Notes under the pieces: generated by a model
Told to the model about the DNA's origin: nothing
What the model saw: the letters and a program-made list of their open reading frames with translations, nothing else
Database searches by the model: none
Assembly (NCBI GenBank): GCA_016288205.1
Contig: JAEEYO010000031.1
Coordinates: forward strand, 1-39,465
DNA: 39,465 bases
DNA from: Treponema sp.
GTDB taxonomy: Bacteria; Spirochaetota; Spirochaetia; Treponematales; Treponemataceae
Direction of reading: 5' to 3'
Made by a program: the position numbers and the translations under genes
Shown here: in pieces, positions 7,474 to 14,209 of the stretch
Numbering within the stretch: the stretch's first letter is position 1
Layout: each line of letters starts with the position of its first letter

Positions 7474-7620
7474 TCAATTGGCGCAGCAGTCCGCAACTTC
7501 GGTCTTACAGCAGTCAGCGTCTCCGTCCTTGCAGCAGTCCTTCTGTCCCCTTGATTTACATGAAACAAGAACGGCAGAAACAAGCATCAGCGCCGCAACG
7601 ATTGAAATAAATTTTCTCAT
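7474..7620 (-). CDS. 48-residue cysteine-pair lipoprotein
   Basis: A short gene read directly from the minus strand: ATG at 7620 with GAGGAGA upstream, TGA at 7474-7476. Residues 1-20 form a Lys/Arg-led hydrophobic signal ending in a lipobox LVSC, with Cys21 as the lipidated residue. The mature peptide is only 28 residues, hydrophilic and acidic, with three Cys-Cys pairs spaced eight residues apart (DCCKDGDADCC, then ADCC). The spacing suggests soft-metal or cluster binding or disulphide formation at the outer face of the membrane. It is the first gene of the por operon. I do not recognise a family; the link to ferredoxin enzymes is by position only. Confidence 0.72.
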   Translation of the reverse strand: MRKFISIVAALMLVSAVLVSCKSRGQKDCCKDGDADCCKTEVADCCAN

Positions 7621-7642
7621 AAGATTCTCCTCTAAGTTTTAT

Positions 7643-7672
7643 TTTATACAGAATTATTCATTCTTTTGCCAA
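7643..7672 (-). promoter_or_regulatory. promoter of the cysteine-pair lipoprotein / por operon
   Basis: Minus strand: TTGGCA (7672-7667), 18-bp spacer, TATAAA (7648-7643). The transcript would begin about 15 bp upstream of the lipoprotein start codon. Confidence 0.6.
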
Positions 7673-7712
7673 TACAAGTTTTTTATCGCATCCGATAGAT
7701 TTTTTATATTAG
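7663..7712 (-). promoter_or_regulatory. shared 50-bp regulatory element, copy B (por operon)
   Basis: Second copy of the element found at 4484-4534, placed identically relative to the -35 box. Its centre holds a clear palindrome, TATCG-catc-CGATA, a likely binding site for a dimeric regulator. The shared sequence extends upstream of the -35, which fits an activator or a UP-like element at least as well as a repressor. Confidence 0.65.
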
Positions 7713-7719
7713 CCCACAT

Positions 7720-7742
7720 AAAAAATCAGCATTGGACGATGC
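7720..7742 (-). terminator. weak terminator candidate of the transsulfuration operon
   Basis: GCAT-tggacg-ATGC (7729-7742) forms a 4-5 bp hairpin right after the stop at 7748. On the minus strand it is followed by TGATTTTTT. The stem is short, so it may be inefficient. Confidence 0.35.
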
Positions 7743-7747
7743 AAAAG

Positions 7748-8698
7748 CTACTCGTACAATTTTTTTGAGAAATATCGGTCGCCCCGGTCCGGGAATACGG
7801 TCACGATGTTTATCCTTTTTCCTTCCGCAAGTCGCTTCTGGATTTCTCCGTTCGCCTCAAGCTCAAGGGCAAGTTTTTTACTGGCCGCAAAAGCCGCACC
7901 GCTGGAGCTTCCTGCGAAGATTCCCTCATGCCGGCACAGCTCACGTGAAGAAACAAATGCCTCCGCGTCCGTCACTTTGATTACCTTGTCCACAAGCTTC
8001 ATGTCCATCGTGTCGGGAACAAAATCATTTCCGATTCCCTCGATGTTGTAGTCGCCATGCTCACCGCCTCCCATGGTCGATCCGATGGGATCAGCAAGCA
8101 CACCGCGAATCTCTGGATTTTTTTCCTTGAGGTACCGCGCGATTCCTGAGTAGGTTCCGCCGCTTCCTGCTCCTCCGACAAAATAATCTATGTGGCCGTC
8201 CAAATCAGAGTAGATTTCAGGTCCCGTGGTTTTGTAATGCGCCAAGGGATTCGCTGGATTTCTGAACTGCTCAAGGGAAACCGCACCCGGAATGGAGTCA
8301 CGGATCTCAGTCGCTTTTTTCTCTGCGCCAAGCATTCCGTCCTCACGAGGCGTGTTCACAATCTCCGCACCAAGGGCTTTCATCAGGGTCTGCTTTTCCT
8401 GGCTGAACTTTGTGGGCACGACGAAAATCACCTTGTACTTTTTCTTCAACGCTGCGAACGCAATTCCAAGTCCCGTGTTTCCGGCTGTTCCCTCGACTAT
8501 GGTTCCACCTGCTTTCAGGACTCCCCTGCGCTCGGCATCCTCAATCATCTCGCGGCCAATTCGGTCCTTCACGCTTCCCGCCGGATTCCAAAGCTCAAGT
8601 TTCGCAAAAAGATTTATTCCCTCTGGCAGCCCCATGTTTCCAAGTCGTACAAGCGGAGTGCCGCCAATCAGTTCCTGCATCGAATCAAAATATCTCAT
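7748..8698 (-). CDS. PLP-dependent cystathionine beta-synthase / cysteine synthase (MccA-like)
   Basis: 316 residues, fold-type II PLP enzyme. Lys44 in AGSVKDR is the PLP lysine, GTAGNTG is the substrate loop, GGAGSGGT binds the phosphate, and SSSGAA lies near the C-terminus. The substrate loop reads EGTAGNTG rather than the EPTSGNTG usual in biosynthetic CysK, and overall it resembles Bacillus YrhA/MccA, which joins homocysteine to activated serine. It overlaps the cystathionine lyase gene by 4 bp. Together they would convert homocysteine via cystathionine to cysteine. O-acetylserine sulfhydrylase activity is the main alternative. Last gene of the attenuator-controlled operon. Confidence 0.85.
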   Translation of the reverse strand: MRYFDSMQELIGGTPLVRLGNMGLPEGINLFAKLELWNPAGSVKDRIGREMIEDAERRGVLKAGGTIVEGTAGNTGLGIAFAALKKKYKVIFVVPTKFSQEKQTLMKALGAEIVNTPREDGMLGAEKKATEIRDSIPGAVSLEQFRNPANPLAHYKTTGPEIYSDLDGHIDYFVGGAGSGGTYSGIARYLKEKNPEIRGVLADPIGSTMGGGEHGDYNIEGIGNDFVPDTMDMKLVDKVIKVTDAEAFVSSRELCRHEGIFAGSSSGAAFAASKKLALELEANGEIQKRLAEGKRINIVTVFPDRGDRYFSKKLYE

Positions 8699-9861
8699 TT
8701 TTTTCCAGCCTCCTCAATGGCATTGTTCAAGTCAAAAATCAAATCGTCCGCACCCTCAATTCCGACAGAAAGGCGGATCAAGCCGTCGGTAATTCCGACC
8801 TTCTCACGGATCTCACGCGGAATGCTCGCATGGGTCATACTCGCAGGATGGCACGCAAGACTCTCCACGCCGCCAAGACTTTCCGCAAGAGAAATCAGTT
8901 TCAGAGAAGAGAAAAATTTCTTGAAGTCATAGTTTTCCTTGAGCTCAAAACTGATCATCGCACCGCCGTTCTTCGCCTGACGCGTGTTGATTTCATATCC
9001 CTGAGCGCTCTCAAGTCCGGGATAGTAAACACGCTTCACCGCAGGATTTTTCTCAAGCCACCTCGCAATCTTCAAAGCGTTCTCTGTGTGACGGTCAAGA
9101 CGCACGCCCAGAGTCTTAATGCCGCGGATCAAAAGGAATGAGTCAAAGGGACCGAGCACTCCGCCCACCGCATTCTGAATGAAGGCAAGTCTCTCCGCAA
9201 GAGCCGCATCCTTTACGACCGCAAGCCCCGCAACCACGTCGCTGTGACCTCCAAGATATTTCGTCGCGCTGTGCACCACAATGTCGATTCCTTTTTCAAT
9301 GGGACGCTGGAGATAGGGTGTCATAAATGTGTTGTCCACGATGGAAAGGATTCCATGCTTTTTCGCAAGTTTCGCAACGCCCTCCAAATCCGTGATTGTA
9401 AGAAGCGGGTTCGCCGGAGTCTCAACCAAAATCGCCTTTACGTCGCCGCTGATTTTCTGCTCCAGTGTCTCAAGATTGCTCGTGTCCTCGATGGAATAGT
9501 TTATGCCGAAGTTCTTGAAGATTTTGTCAAGCACACGGAAAGTTCCTCCATACACATTGCTTGAGATGATGATTCTGTCACCGCTCTTGAACAAAGTGAG
9601 GACCGTGCTCAAAGCCGCCATTCCAGAGGCAAAGGCAAATCCGTGGGTTCCTCCCTCAAGCTCGGCAATCAGTTTTTCCAGGGCTGCCCTAGTCGGATTT
9701 CCCGTCCTTGAGTATTCCCATCCCTTGTTCTGCCCGATTCCCTGCTGCGCGTAAGTCGATGTCTGATAAATCGGCACGTTCACCGCACCAGTAAATTCAT
9801 CACCGTCAATTCCGCCGTGAATCAAAGCTGATTCAATCGTTTTGTAAATCTTGTCGCTCAT
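8695..9861 (-). CDS. cystathionine gamma-lyase / gamma-synthase family enzyme (MccB-like)
   Basis: 388 residues, fold-type I Cys/Met-metabolism PLP enzyme. Lys201 in SATKYLGGHSD is the PLP lysine; YSRTGNPT, ASGMAA, VETPANP and VDNTF are family landmarks. The C-terminal SLGGVESLACHPASMTHASIP is the usual substrate-entrance region. Lyases that cleave cystathionine to cysteine and synthases that make it share this architecture. The pairing with an MccA-like synthase, with no homoserine acetyl- or succinyltransferase nearby, favours the lyase, meaning reverse transsulfuration. It overlaps both neighbours by 4 bp. Confidence 0.87.
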   Translation of the reverse strand: MSDKIYKTIESALIHGGIDGDEFTGAVNVPIYQTSTYAQQGIGQNKGWEYSRTGNPTRAALEKLIAELEGGTHGFAFASGMAALSTVLTLFKSGDRIIISSNVYGGTFRVLDKIFKNFGINYSIEDTSNLETLEQKISGDVKAILVETPANPLLTITDLEGVAKLAKKHGILSIVDNTFMTPYLQRPIEKGIDIVVHSATKYLGGHSDVVAGLAVVKDAALAERLAFIQNAVGGVLGPFDSFLLIRGIKTLGVRLDRHTENALKIARWLEKNPAVKRVYYPGLESAQGYEINTRQAKNGGAMISFELKENYDFKKFFSSLKLISLAESLGGVESLACHPASMTHASIPREIREKVGITDGLIRLSVGIEGADDLIFDLNNAIEEAGKK

Positions 9862-10826
9862 CTTCTGCCTCCTGCCACAGACCTGATGTGTCCGATTTTT
9901 CTAAATATATTTTGCCTTTTAGTTGCCGTAACAAAATGCACGTTCTCAAACGCCGAGAGATTGTCGCTCCGTCCGAGAAAATATTTTTTCTGAATCTCCT
10001 TCGGTCCCTCGTGCCTTTCAATCCTGAGAGAATGTGTCCCGAGAGCGCGCCGTATCTGCCAGATTGAAAATCCCTTCACCATTGGCTCGCCGAGTTTTTC
10101 AGTAATCGCCGCAAGATCCCTCACACGCGGAGCAGCACTCACAGCCTTCGTGGTCTTGTCGGGAAAATCAAAAATAATCCTGCTCTCATCGCTCGTAAGG
10201 TCGGAAATAATTTTCAGCGTCTCCTCAAAAACCGGAAGCTCCAGATAATATGACACGCCCAGAATTGCGGTGAAAGTCGGAAGTCCGGGATTGAATCCGT
10301 TCTCCAGAAGCTTCTCCCTCAGGCTGTCCTTCGTAAAATCCACAGGAACGAAAGTCAGGTTTTTCGGGAGCATCCACTCAAGCTCATTGATTCTTTCCTT
10401 CTTATATTTCTGCGTGTCGGGATGGTCAATCTCAAACACGTGGATGTTCTCGTTCGTATTTCGGAAAGCGAATGAGTCCATGCCCGCACCGCAAATCACG
10501 TACTGGATTTTTTTGCCGCTGCCGCTGTACTTCGACGCAAAATCCGCAAGCTCCTTCTCCGCGAAACTGATTCTTGAGAGCGGGATCGGAAGGATGTAAT
10601 TGTAAAGGGCATCCATTATGTTCTCATGACAGAACCATTTTTTCTGGCTGTATTTGCTTCCGTCAAATCCGTTCTCAATCAGCTGACCCATTTCCTCGTA
10701 CTGATTTTTTCCCATCAGGTCAAATGCCAGATAGTCGTCGAAGATTTTTTTCTCGCCGAAGTTCGAATGAAACGCCCTCGCAAATGAGCAGAGTTTAGCG
10801 GTTATGCTCTCCTGTTTTTCAACCAT
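9858..10826 (-). CDS. SAM-dependent methyltransferase, leucine carboxyl methyltransferase (LCM/PPM1) family
   Basis: 322 residues. The SAM-binding core is visible as YVICGAGMDSFAFR followed by the acidic strand end FEIDHPDTQKYKKERI, both typical of the LCM/PPM1 family; ILGVSYYLELPVFEETL is the post-core helix. It is the first gene of the operon, starting 14 bp after the leader terminator's U tract with AGGGG upstream of ATG 10826. In Bacillus a SAM methyltransferase (YrrT, of another family) also heads the mccA-mccB operon, where SAM use feeds homocysteine. A similar supply role is inferred here; the methyl acceptor is unknown. A second, diverged member is at 22047-22832. Confidence 0.82.
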   Translation of the reverse strand: MVEKQESITAKLCSFARAFHSNFGEKKIFDDYLAFDLMGKNQYEEMGQLIENGFDGSKYSQKKWFCHENIMDALYNYILPIPLSRISFAEKELADFASKYSGSGKKIQYVICGAGMDSFAFRNTNENIHVFEIDHPDTQKYKKERINELEWMLPKNLTFVPVDFTKDSLREKLLENGFNPGLPTFTAILGVSYYLELPVFEETLKIISDLTSDESRIIFDFPDKTTKAVSAAPRVRDLAAITEKLGEPMVKGFSIWQIRRALGTHSLRIERHEGPKEIQKKYFLGRSDNLSAFENVHFVTATKRQNIFRKIGHIRSVAGGRR

Positions 10827-10839
10827 GATTTACCCCTGT

Positions 10840-10881
10840 TAAAAAATAAAAAAATCCGCCGATTTACCAAACCAGCGGATT
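10840..10881 (-). terminator. attenuator terminator in the cysteine leader
   Basis: On the minus strand AATCCGCTGGTTT (10881-10869) pairs with AAATCGGCGGATT (10865-10853): an uninterrupted 13-bp stem, with two G-U pairs, closed by a GGU loop and followed by TTTTTATTTTTT. It sits between the leader peptide stop and the first structural gene, so it would cut transcription before the operon. The upstream coding stretch CAGGCGGA (codons 21-24 of the leader) can pair with TCCGCTG of its 5' arm through one bulge, giving a competing antiterminator. Confidence 0.85.
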
Positions 10882-10910
10882 CAAACTCAAACCAATTTCC
10901 AAAAAACTGA

Positions 10911-10994
10911 TTATATATGACAAGTCCGCCTGTGTCCGCAACAACACATGCAGCAACAAGAGAAAACATTCTGTGACTCAAATGCGAAACTCAT
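10911..10994 (-). CDS. cysteine-codon leader peptide of the transsulfuration operon
   Basis: 27 codons read from the minus strand: ATG at 10994 with a strong AAGGAG five nt upstream, TAA at 10911-10913. Codons 13-19 read CCCMCCC and codon 25 is another Cys, so 7 of 27 residues are cysteine. The start lies about 28 nt after the predicted transcription start, and the stop is 29 nt before the terminator stem. The downstream genes make cysteine. Known amino-acid leaders (trp, his, leu, and Cys-rich ones in Actinobacteria) have the same layout: a ribosome slowed at scarce Cys-tRNA would free the antiterminator segment. The peptide itself probably has no other job, although a small metal-binding role cannot be excluded. 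Confidence 0.85.
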   Translation of the reverse strand: MSFAFESQNVFSCCCMCCCGHRRTCHI

Positions 10995-11019
10995 ACGAAC
11001 TCCTTTTTCCTAGTCTTTT

Positions 11020-11093
11020 GATAGGTTTAATATATAGCTTAATCCATACTTTGTCAATAGGTTTTATAAGATTTTATATTTTTTTTCGATAGG
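11020..11093 (-). promoter_or_regulatory. three CCTAT(C/T)-type repeats around the cysteine operon promoter
   Basis: The plus-strand words GATAGGTTT (11020-11028), CAATAGGTTT (11055-11064) and TCGATAGG (11086-11093) lie 32-36 bp apart, one just after the -10, one over the -35 and one upstream. All point the same way. They could be half-sites of a DNA-binding regulator acting in addition to attenuation. Confidence 0.35.
11029..11057 (-). promoter_or_regulatory. strong sigma-70-type promoter of the cysteine operon
   Basis: Minus strand: TTGACA (11057-11052), exactly 17 bp, TATATT (11034-11029). Transcription should begin near 11022. Confidence 0.85.
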
Positions 11094-11132
11094 AGGGATC
11101 ATTCAGGATACATCAGGGAGGCATCTCCTAAA

Positions 11133-11573
11133 TCAGCCCCAAAAGGCAGCCTCACCTGTCACGCGCTCACCCCATCTGCTCGCCCAGGATTCCACGAAGC
11201 ACGCGGTATAAGGAACGCCCTTTTCAATCCTGAGTTTTTCAAAATACGGAAGCCCCGCCCAGATGGCAGAGACGATCCCGATCAGAAAAAGATAGAGAGG
11301 CCCCAGCACGAGCGACTGGATGCAATGACCGTACTCATGCACGCGTGTTTTCTGAGAGTCCGAAAAAGATTCATCCGGGGTAAAAATAAAAAGACCGAGG
11401 CTCAATCCGGCGGAGGAATTCCATCTCGTGTCGATGCAGCCACGGTAAAAGCTGTGCGGCTTACGGATAAAAATCAAAAAGATAACCAGGCCAAGAAAAG
11501 TCTGAGCGAGACCAAAGCTGCACTGAATCAAAATGAAGAGAGATTTTTTGAAAGGATTAAACTTCACGCCCAC
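11133..11573 (-). CDS. small membrane protein with HEYGH zinc-peptidase-like motif
   Basis: 146 residues with a GTG start at 11573; a second in-frame GTG two codons on has an equally good ribosome site. Two hydrophobic segments are clear: about residues 11-35, and about 90-110 right after the motif. The motif RVHEYGHCIQS (His79, Glu80, His83) has HExxH spacing and lies next to the membrane segment, as in small integral-membrane metalloproteases. A third metal ligand is not obvious, so activity is uncertain. It follows the MBL hydrolase by 12 bp and is the last gene of the oxygen-defence unit. Confidence 0.65.
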   Translation of the reverse strand: MGVKFNPFKKSLFILIQCSFGLAQTFLGLVIFLIFIRKPHSFYRGCIDTRWNSSAGLSLGLFIFTPDESFSDSQKTRVHEYGHCIQSLVLGPLYLFLIGIVSAIWAGLPYFEKLRIEKGVPYTACFVESWASRWGERVTGEAAFWG

Positions 11574-11585
11574 TCCGCTTCCGTT

Positions 11586-12488
11586 CTATTTTATGACGCG
11601 ATTTTTTTCCTCGCTCACGAAAACTCTGTCCGCAAGGTAGGTCATGTTGAAATGCTTTCCGTCTTTGCGCTCATATCCGTCCTTGACTCTTTCCGCCGCA
11701 AGAAAAACTTTCCCGCCCAAAAGCCCGTCAGTCTCTATGCGGTCGTCGGTGCCGGCAAGGACTCTGCCCACGGTCTCAATCGCCTCGTCAATGATCGTCG
11801 GATCAAGAATCTCATGGCCGCCGTACATCTTGTCGAACTCAGCCTGATGCTCCTTGAGGTGAAGGAGACTTTTCATGTATGAGAAAATGGGAAGCGAATT
11901 CTGAAATTCCAAAAGCGTGTTTCCGTTGCATGCGTCCCCGGAAAATGCGATGCGTGATTTATGGTCAATCAGGATGACCGAGCCGAGCGTATGACCTCCG
12001 ACCTCGACCACCTCAATCTTCCTGTCGCCCAGGTCAAAGATGTCGCCGTCGTAGATTGGGTAGATGGGCATCAGATTCCAGTCAAGAAAATTTCCATCCA
12101 TCACGAGCTTTTCCTTGTACTGCTCAAGGGCCGTGTCCTTCGCCATCTGGAAAACCATTTCCTTTTTTATCTGGAGGTTCGTGTAGAAAAACTCGATGTC
12201 CTTGTGATGGAGGTAGCAATGGTCGAAAAAGAAATTCCCGCCGATGTGATCGGAGTGAGCGTGTGTGTTCACGAGCTTGACAGGCTTAGATGTCAGGGTT
12301 CCGCAGAAAGTCTTGAGGTTTCCCATTCCAAGGATTGAGTCAATCAGCAGAGCGTAATCCCTGCCCTCCACCAGATAGCAGAACGCATAGGATTTTTCCG
12401 CGAAAGCGTTTTCAATCATCCATGTCTTTTCGCCCGAGCCGTCACTCCAAATCTCCGTCGCCTTGTACCAGGGAAATTTTTCTTCCAT
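11586..12488 (-). CDS. MBL-fold metallo-hydrolase
   Basis: About 300 residues. The metal-binding motif THAHSDHIGG (HxHxDH, near residues 76-81), the later HTLGS, and the bridging Asp in AFSGDAC identify a metallo-beta-lactamase-fold hydrolase of the glyoxalase II-like type. The C-terminal GGHEI supplies the last His. ATG 12488 is preferred over 12494 because AAGGA lies 6 nt before it; the earlier ATG directly abuts the ribosome site. No flavodoxin or diiron flavoprotein partner domain is present, so it is not an FprA-type oxygen reductase despite sitting with rubrerythrin and superoxide reductase. The substrate is unknown. Confidence 0.82.
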   Translation of the reverse strand: MEEKFPWYKATEIWSDGSGEKTWMIENAFAEKSYAFCYLVEGRDYALLIDSILGMGNLKTFCGTLTSKPVKLVNTHAHSDHIGGNFFFDHCYLHHKDIEFFYTNLQIKKEMVFQMAKDTALEQYKEKLVMDGNFLDWNLMPIYPIYDGDIFDLGDRKIEVVEVGGHTLGSVILIDHKSRIAFSGDACNGNTLLEFQNSLPIFSYMKSLLHLKEHQAEFDKMYGGHEILDPTIIDEAIETVGRVLAGTDDRIETDGLLGGKVFLAAERVKDGYERKDGKHFNMTYLADRVFVSEEKNRVIK

Positions 12489-12514
12489 TGCCATTCCTTA
12501 TTTAAAACTCAGCC

Positions 12515-13744
12515 CTAGAAATTTTCCGCGCTGATTTCAAAGTAGCTCTTCGGATGATTGCACACCGGACAGACCTCAGGAGCCTTGGTTCCAACGACGA
12601 TGTGACCACAGTTGCGGCACTCCCAGATTTTCACGCTGCTCTTCTCAAACACTTCGTTCATCTCGATGTTCTTCAAAAGCGCGCGGTATCTTTCCTCATG
12701 GTGCTTTTCAATGGCGGCGACTCCACGGAACTTTGCGGCAAGCTCAGGGAATCCTTCCTTCTCGGCTGTCTTCGCAAAATCCTCATACATGTCAGTCCAC
12801 TCATAATTCTCACCGTCAGCGGCAGCGGCGAGGTTCGCCTTTGTGTCACCGATTCCAGAGAGCTCCTTGAACCACATCTTCGCGTGCTCTTTCTCGTTGT
12901 CGGCGGTCTTCAGGAAAAGGGATGAAATCTGCTCGAACCCCTCTTTCTTCGCGACGGATGCAAAGTAAGTGTACTTGTTCCTTGCCTGGCTCTCACCTGC
13001 GAATGCCGCCTGAAGATTTTTCTCTGTCTGTGTTCCTTCGTATTTGTTACTCATTGTATTCTCCTTTGAATTTGCTTTTGCATTAGATTCAGTTTTGATT
13101 TTGTTTTCCGCAATCCCGGCAGACGGGGTCTCCTCGTAAATCGGCTCGAAATCCTCCGCGGGATGACCGCACATCGGGCAGGTGTAATCGGCAGGAAGCT
13201 CGCTCTGCATGTATTCGTATCTGCAGATTTTGCACCGCCATCCGATTATTTTTCTCGAGGTCTCTATCTTCACCTTCGGCTTCACGTTGTTCTGGTAGTC
13301 GGCGTAGGTGATGGGAGCGTTCGCACTTGTCACAAAGGCATCCACGAGCTCGGCGACAAAAAGCGTGTGAGTTCCCAAATCAGTTTTTGAAATCACCTTG
13401 CAGCTCAGGACCGAACATGTGTTGGAGAGAATGTAGGGACATCCGTTTGCGTCGGTCTTATATTCGTAGCCAGCGAATTTGTCCGCGTTTCTTCCGCTCT
13501 GATATCCGAAGTTTTTGAAAAGCTCGAAGCGCGCGGTTTTGTCCAGAACCGAGAGACAGAAAAATCCCGACTCCTTAATCAGCTCGCAAGTATAGTTCTG
13601 ATTCAAAAGCGAGATTGAAAGGCGGGTGGGATCGGAGGCGACCTGCATGCAAGTGTTTGTGATGCACGCATTGATTTTTTCGCCGCACCTTGTCCCGATT
13701 ACGAAGAGACCGTAGGATATATTATAAAGTGCCTTATTGTCCAT
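12515..13744 (-). CDS. flavin reductase - rubredoxin - rubrerythrin fusion protein
   Basis: 409 residues in three parts. Residues ~1-155 are a flavin-reductase-like FMN domain ([20 protein letters not shown]...). Residues ~168-203 are a rubredoxin-like knuckle pair, with Cys171, 174, 189 and 192. After a Lys/Asn/Ala-rich linker (203-230), residues 231-409 are a complete rubrerythrin: a diiron four-helix bundle ([28 protein letters not shown]) and a C-terminal rubredoxin (CRNCG...CPVC). The first two parts equal a high-molecular-weight rubredoxin. In the fusion, electrons could pass from NAD(P)H and FMN to rubredoxin and on to the peroxide-reducing diiron site. The in-frame ATG at 13054 has its own AAAGGAG, so free rubrerythrin may also be made. 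Confidence 0.88.
   Translation of the reverse strand: MDNKALYNISYGLFVIGTRCGEKINACITNTCMQVASDPTRLSISLLNQNYTCELIKESGFFCLSVLDKTARFELFKNFGYQSGRNADKFAGYEYKTDANGCPYILSNTCSVLSCKVISKTDLGTHTLFVAELVDAFVTSANAPITYADYQNNVKPKVKIETSRKIIGWRCKICRYEYMQSELPADYTCPMCGHPAEDFEPIYEETPSAGIAENKIKTESNAKANSKENTMSNKYEGTQTEKNLQAAFAGESQARNKYTYFASVAKKEGFEQISSLFLKTADNEKEHAKMWFKELSGIGDTKANLAAAADGENYEWTDMYEDFAKTAEKEGFPELAAKFRGVAAIEKHHEERYRALLKNIEMNEVFEKSSVKIWECRNCGHIVVGTKAPEVCPVCNHPKSYFEISAENF
13055..13066 (-). promoter_or_regulatory. internal ribosome site for stand-alone rubrerythrin
   Basis: Minus strand AAAGGAG followed by ATACA and ATG at 13054-13052, exactly at the junction of linker and rubrerythrin domain. It would give a 179-residue protein, the normal rubrerythrin length. 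Confidence 0.6.
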
Positions 13745-13755
13745 AAAACGTCCGA

Positions 13756-14133
13756 TTATTTGTCCGCCCAGAGTCCGTGAAGGTTGCAGTATGCGTATGC
13801 CCTCACGACATCATCCCCGTCCGTCAGAGCGAACACAGCTTTCGGCGCGTCTCCCGGCTTGAGCGATTTGATAAGACTCAGGCTCTTTGTCTCCAGCGCA
13901 ATCCATTCGATGAAATGTTTTTCCTCCATCGGGTGAGTCACCGAGCCAACCGAGACCTCAACAAGATTTCCATTTTTCTGAACCACAGGAACATGTTTTT
14001 CCACGGCGGCATCAGTGGTGTTTGCCTTGAGCTCCGCCATCGCCTCACCGCAGCACATTGTGTCGCAGGGAGATCCCTTGAGCATGGCGACAACCTTTCC
14101 GCATTTCTTGCATTTGTAGAATTTCAGGACCAT
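13756..14133 (-). CDS. dfx: desulfoferrodoxin (superoxide reductase)
   Basis: 125 residues, class I (two-iron) superoxide reductase, which reduces superoxide to hydrogen peroxide in the cytoplasm. The N-terminal desulforedoxin-like FeS4 centre is formed by Cys8, Cys11, Cys27 and Cys28. The catalytic iron has His47, His67, His73, Cys116 and His119, and the EKHVP loop contributes Glu45 and Lys46. All key residues are present. It is followed after 11 bp by the flavoredoxin-rubrerythrin fusion, which could supply electrons and remove the peroxide product. Cys23 is an extra cysteine near the first centre. Confidence 0.93.
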   Translation of the reverse strand: MVLKFYKCKKCGKVVAMLKGSPCDTMCCGEAMAELKANTTDAAVEKHVPVVQKNGNLVEVSVGSVTHPMEEKHFIEWIALETKSLSLIKSLKPGDAPKAVFALTDGDDVVRAYAYCNLHGLWADK

Positions 14134-14162
14134 TTTTTATTCTCCTTCTATTTAAAGGGTAG

Positions 14163-14191
14163 CAGATAAAAAATGATTTGTAAAGTGTCAA
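14163..14191 (-). promoter_or_regulatory. probable promoter of the oxygen-defence unit
   Basis: Minus strand: TTGACA (14191-14186), 17-bp spacer, TATCTG (14168-14163), about 30 bp before the superoxide reductase start. The -10 is poor, which would fit a regulated promoter. Confidence 0.4.
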
Positions 14192-14209
14192 ATGCGGCAA
14201 ACGGAGGAT

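Noticed and set aside
11586..12488. FprA-type oxygen-reducing flavodiiron protein
   Set aside because: The MBL domain lacks the flavodoxin domain and the diiron ligand pattern; only a generic MBL hydrolase is supported.
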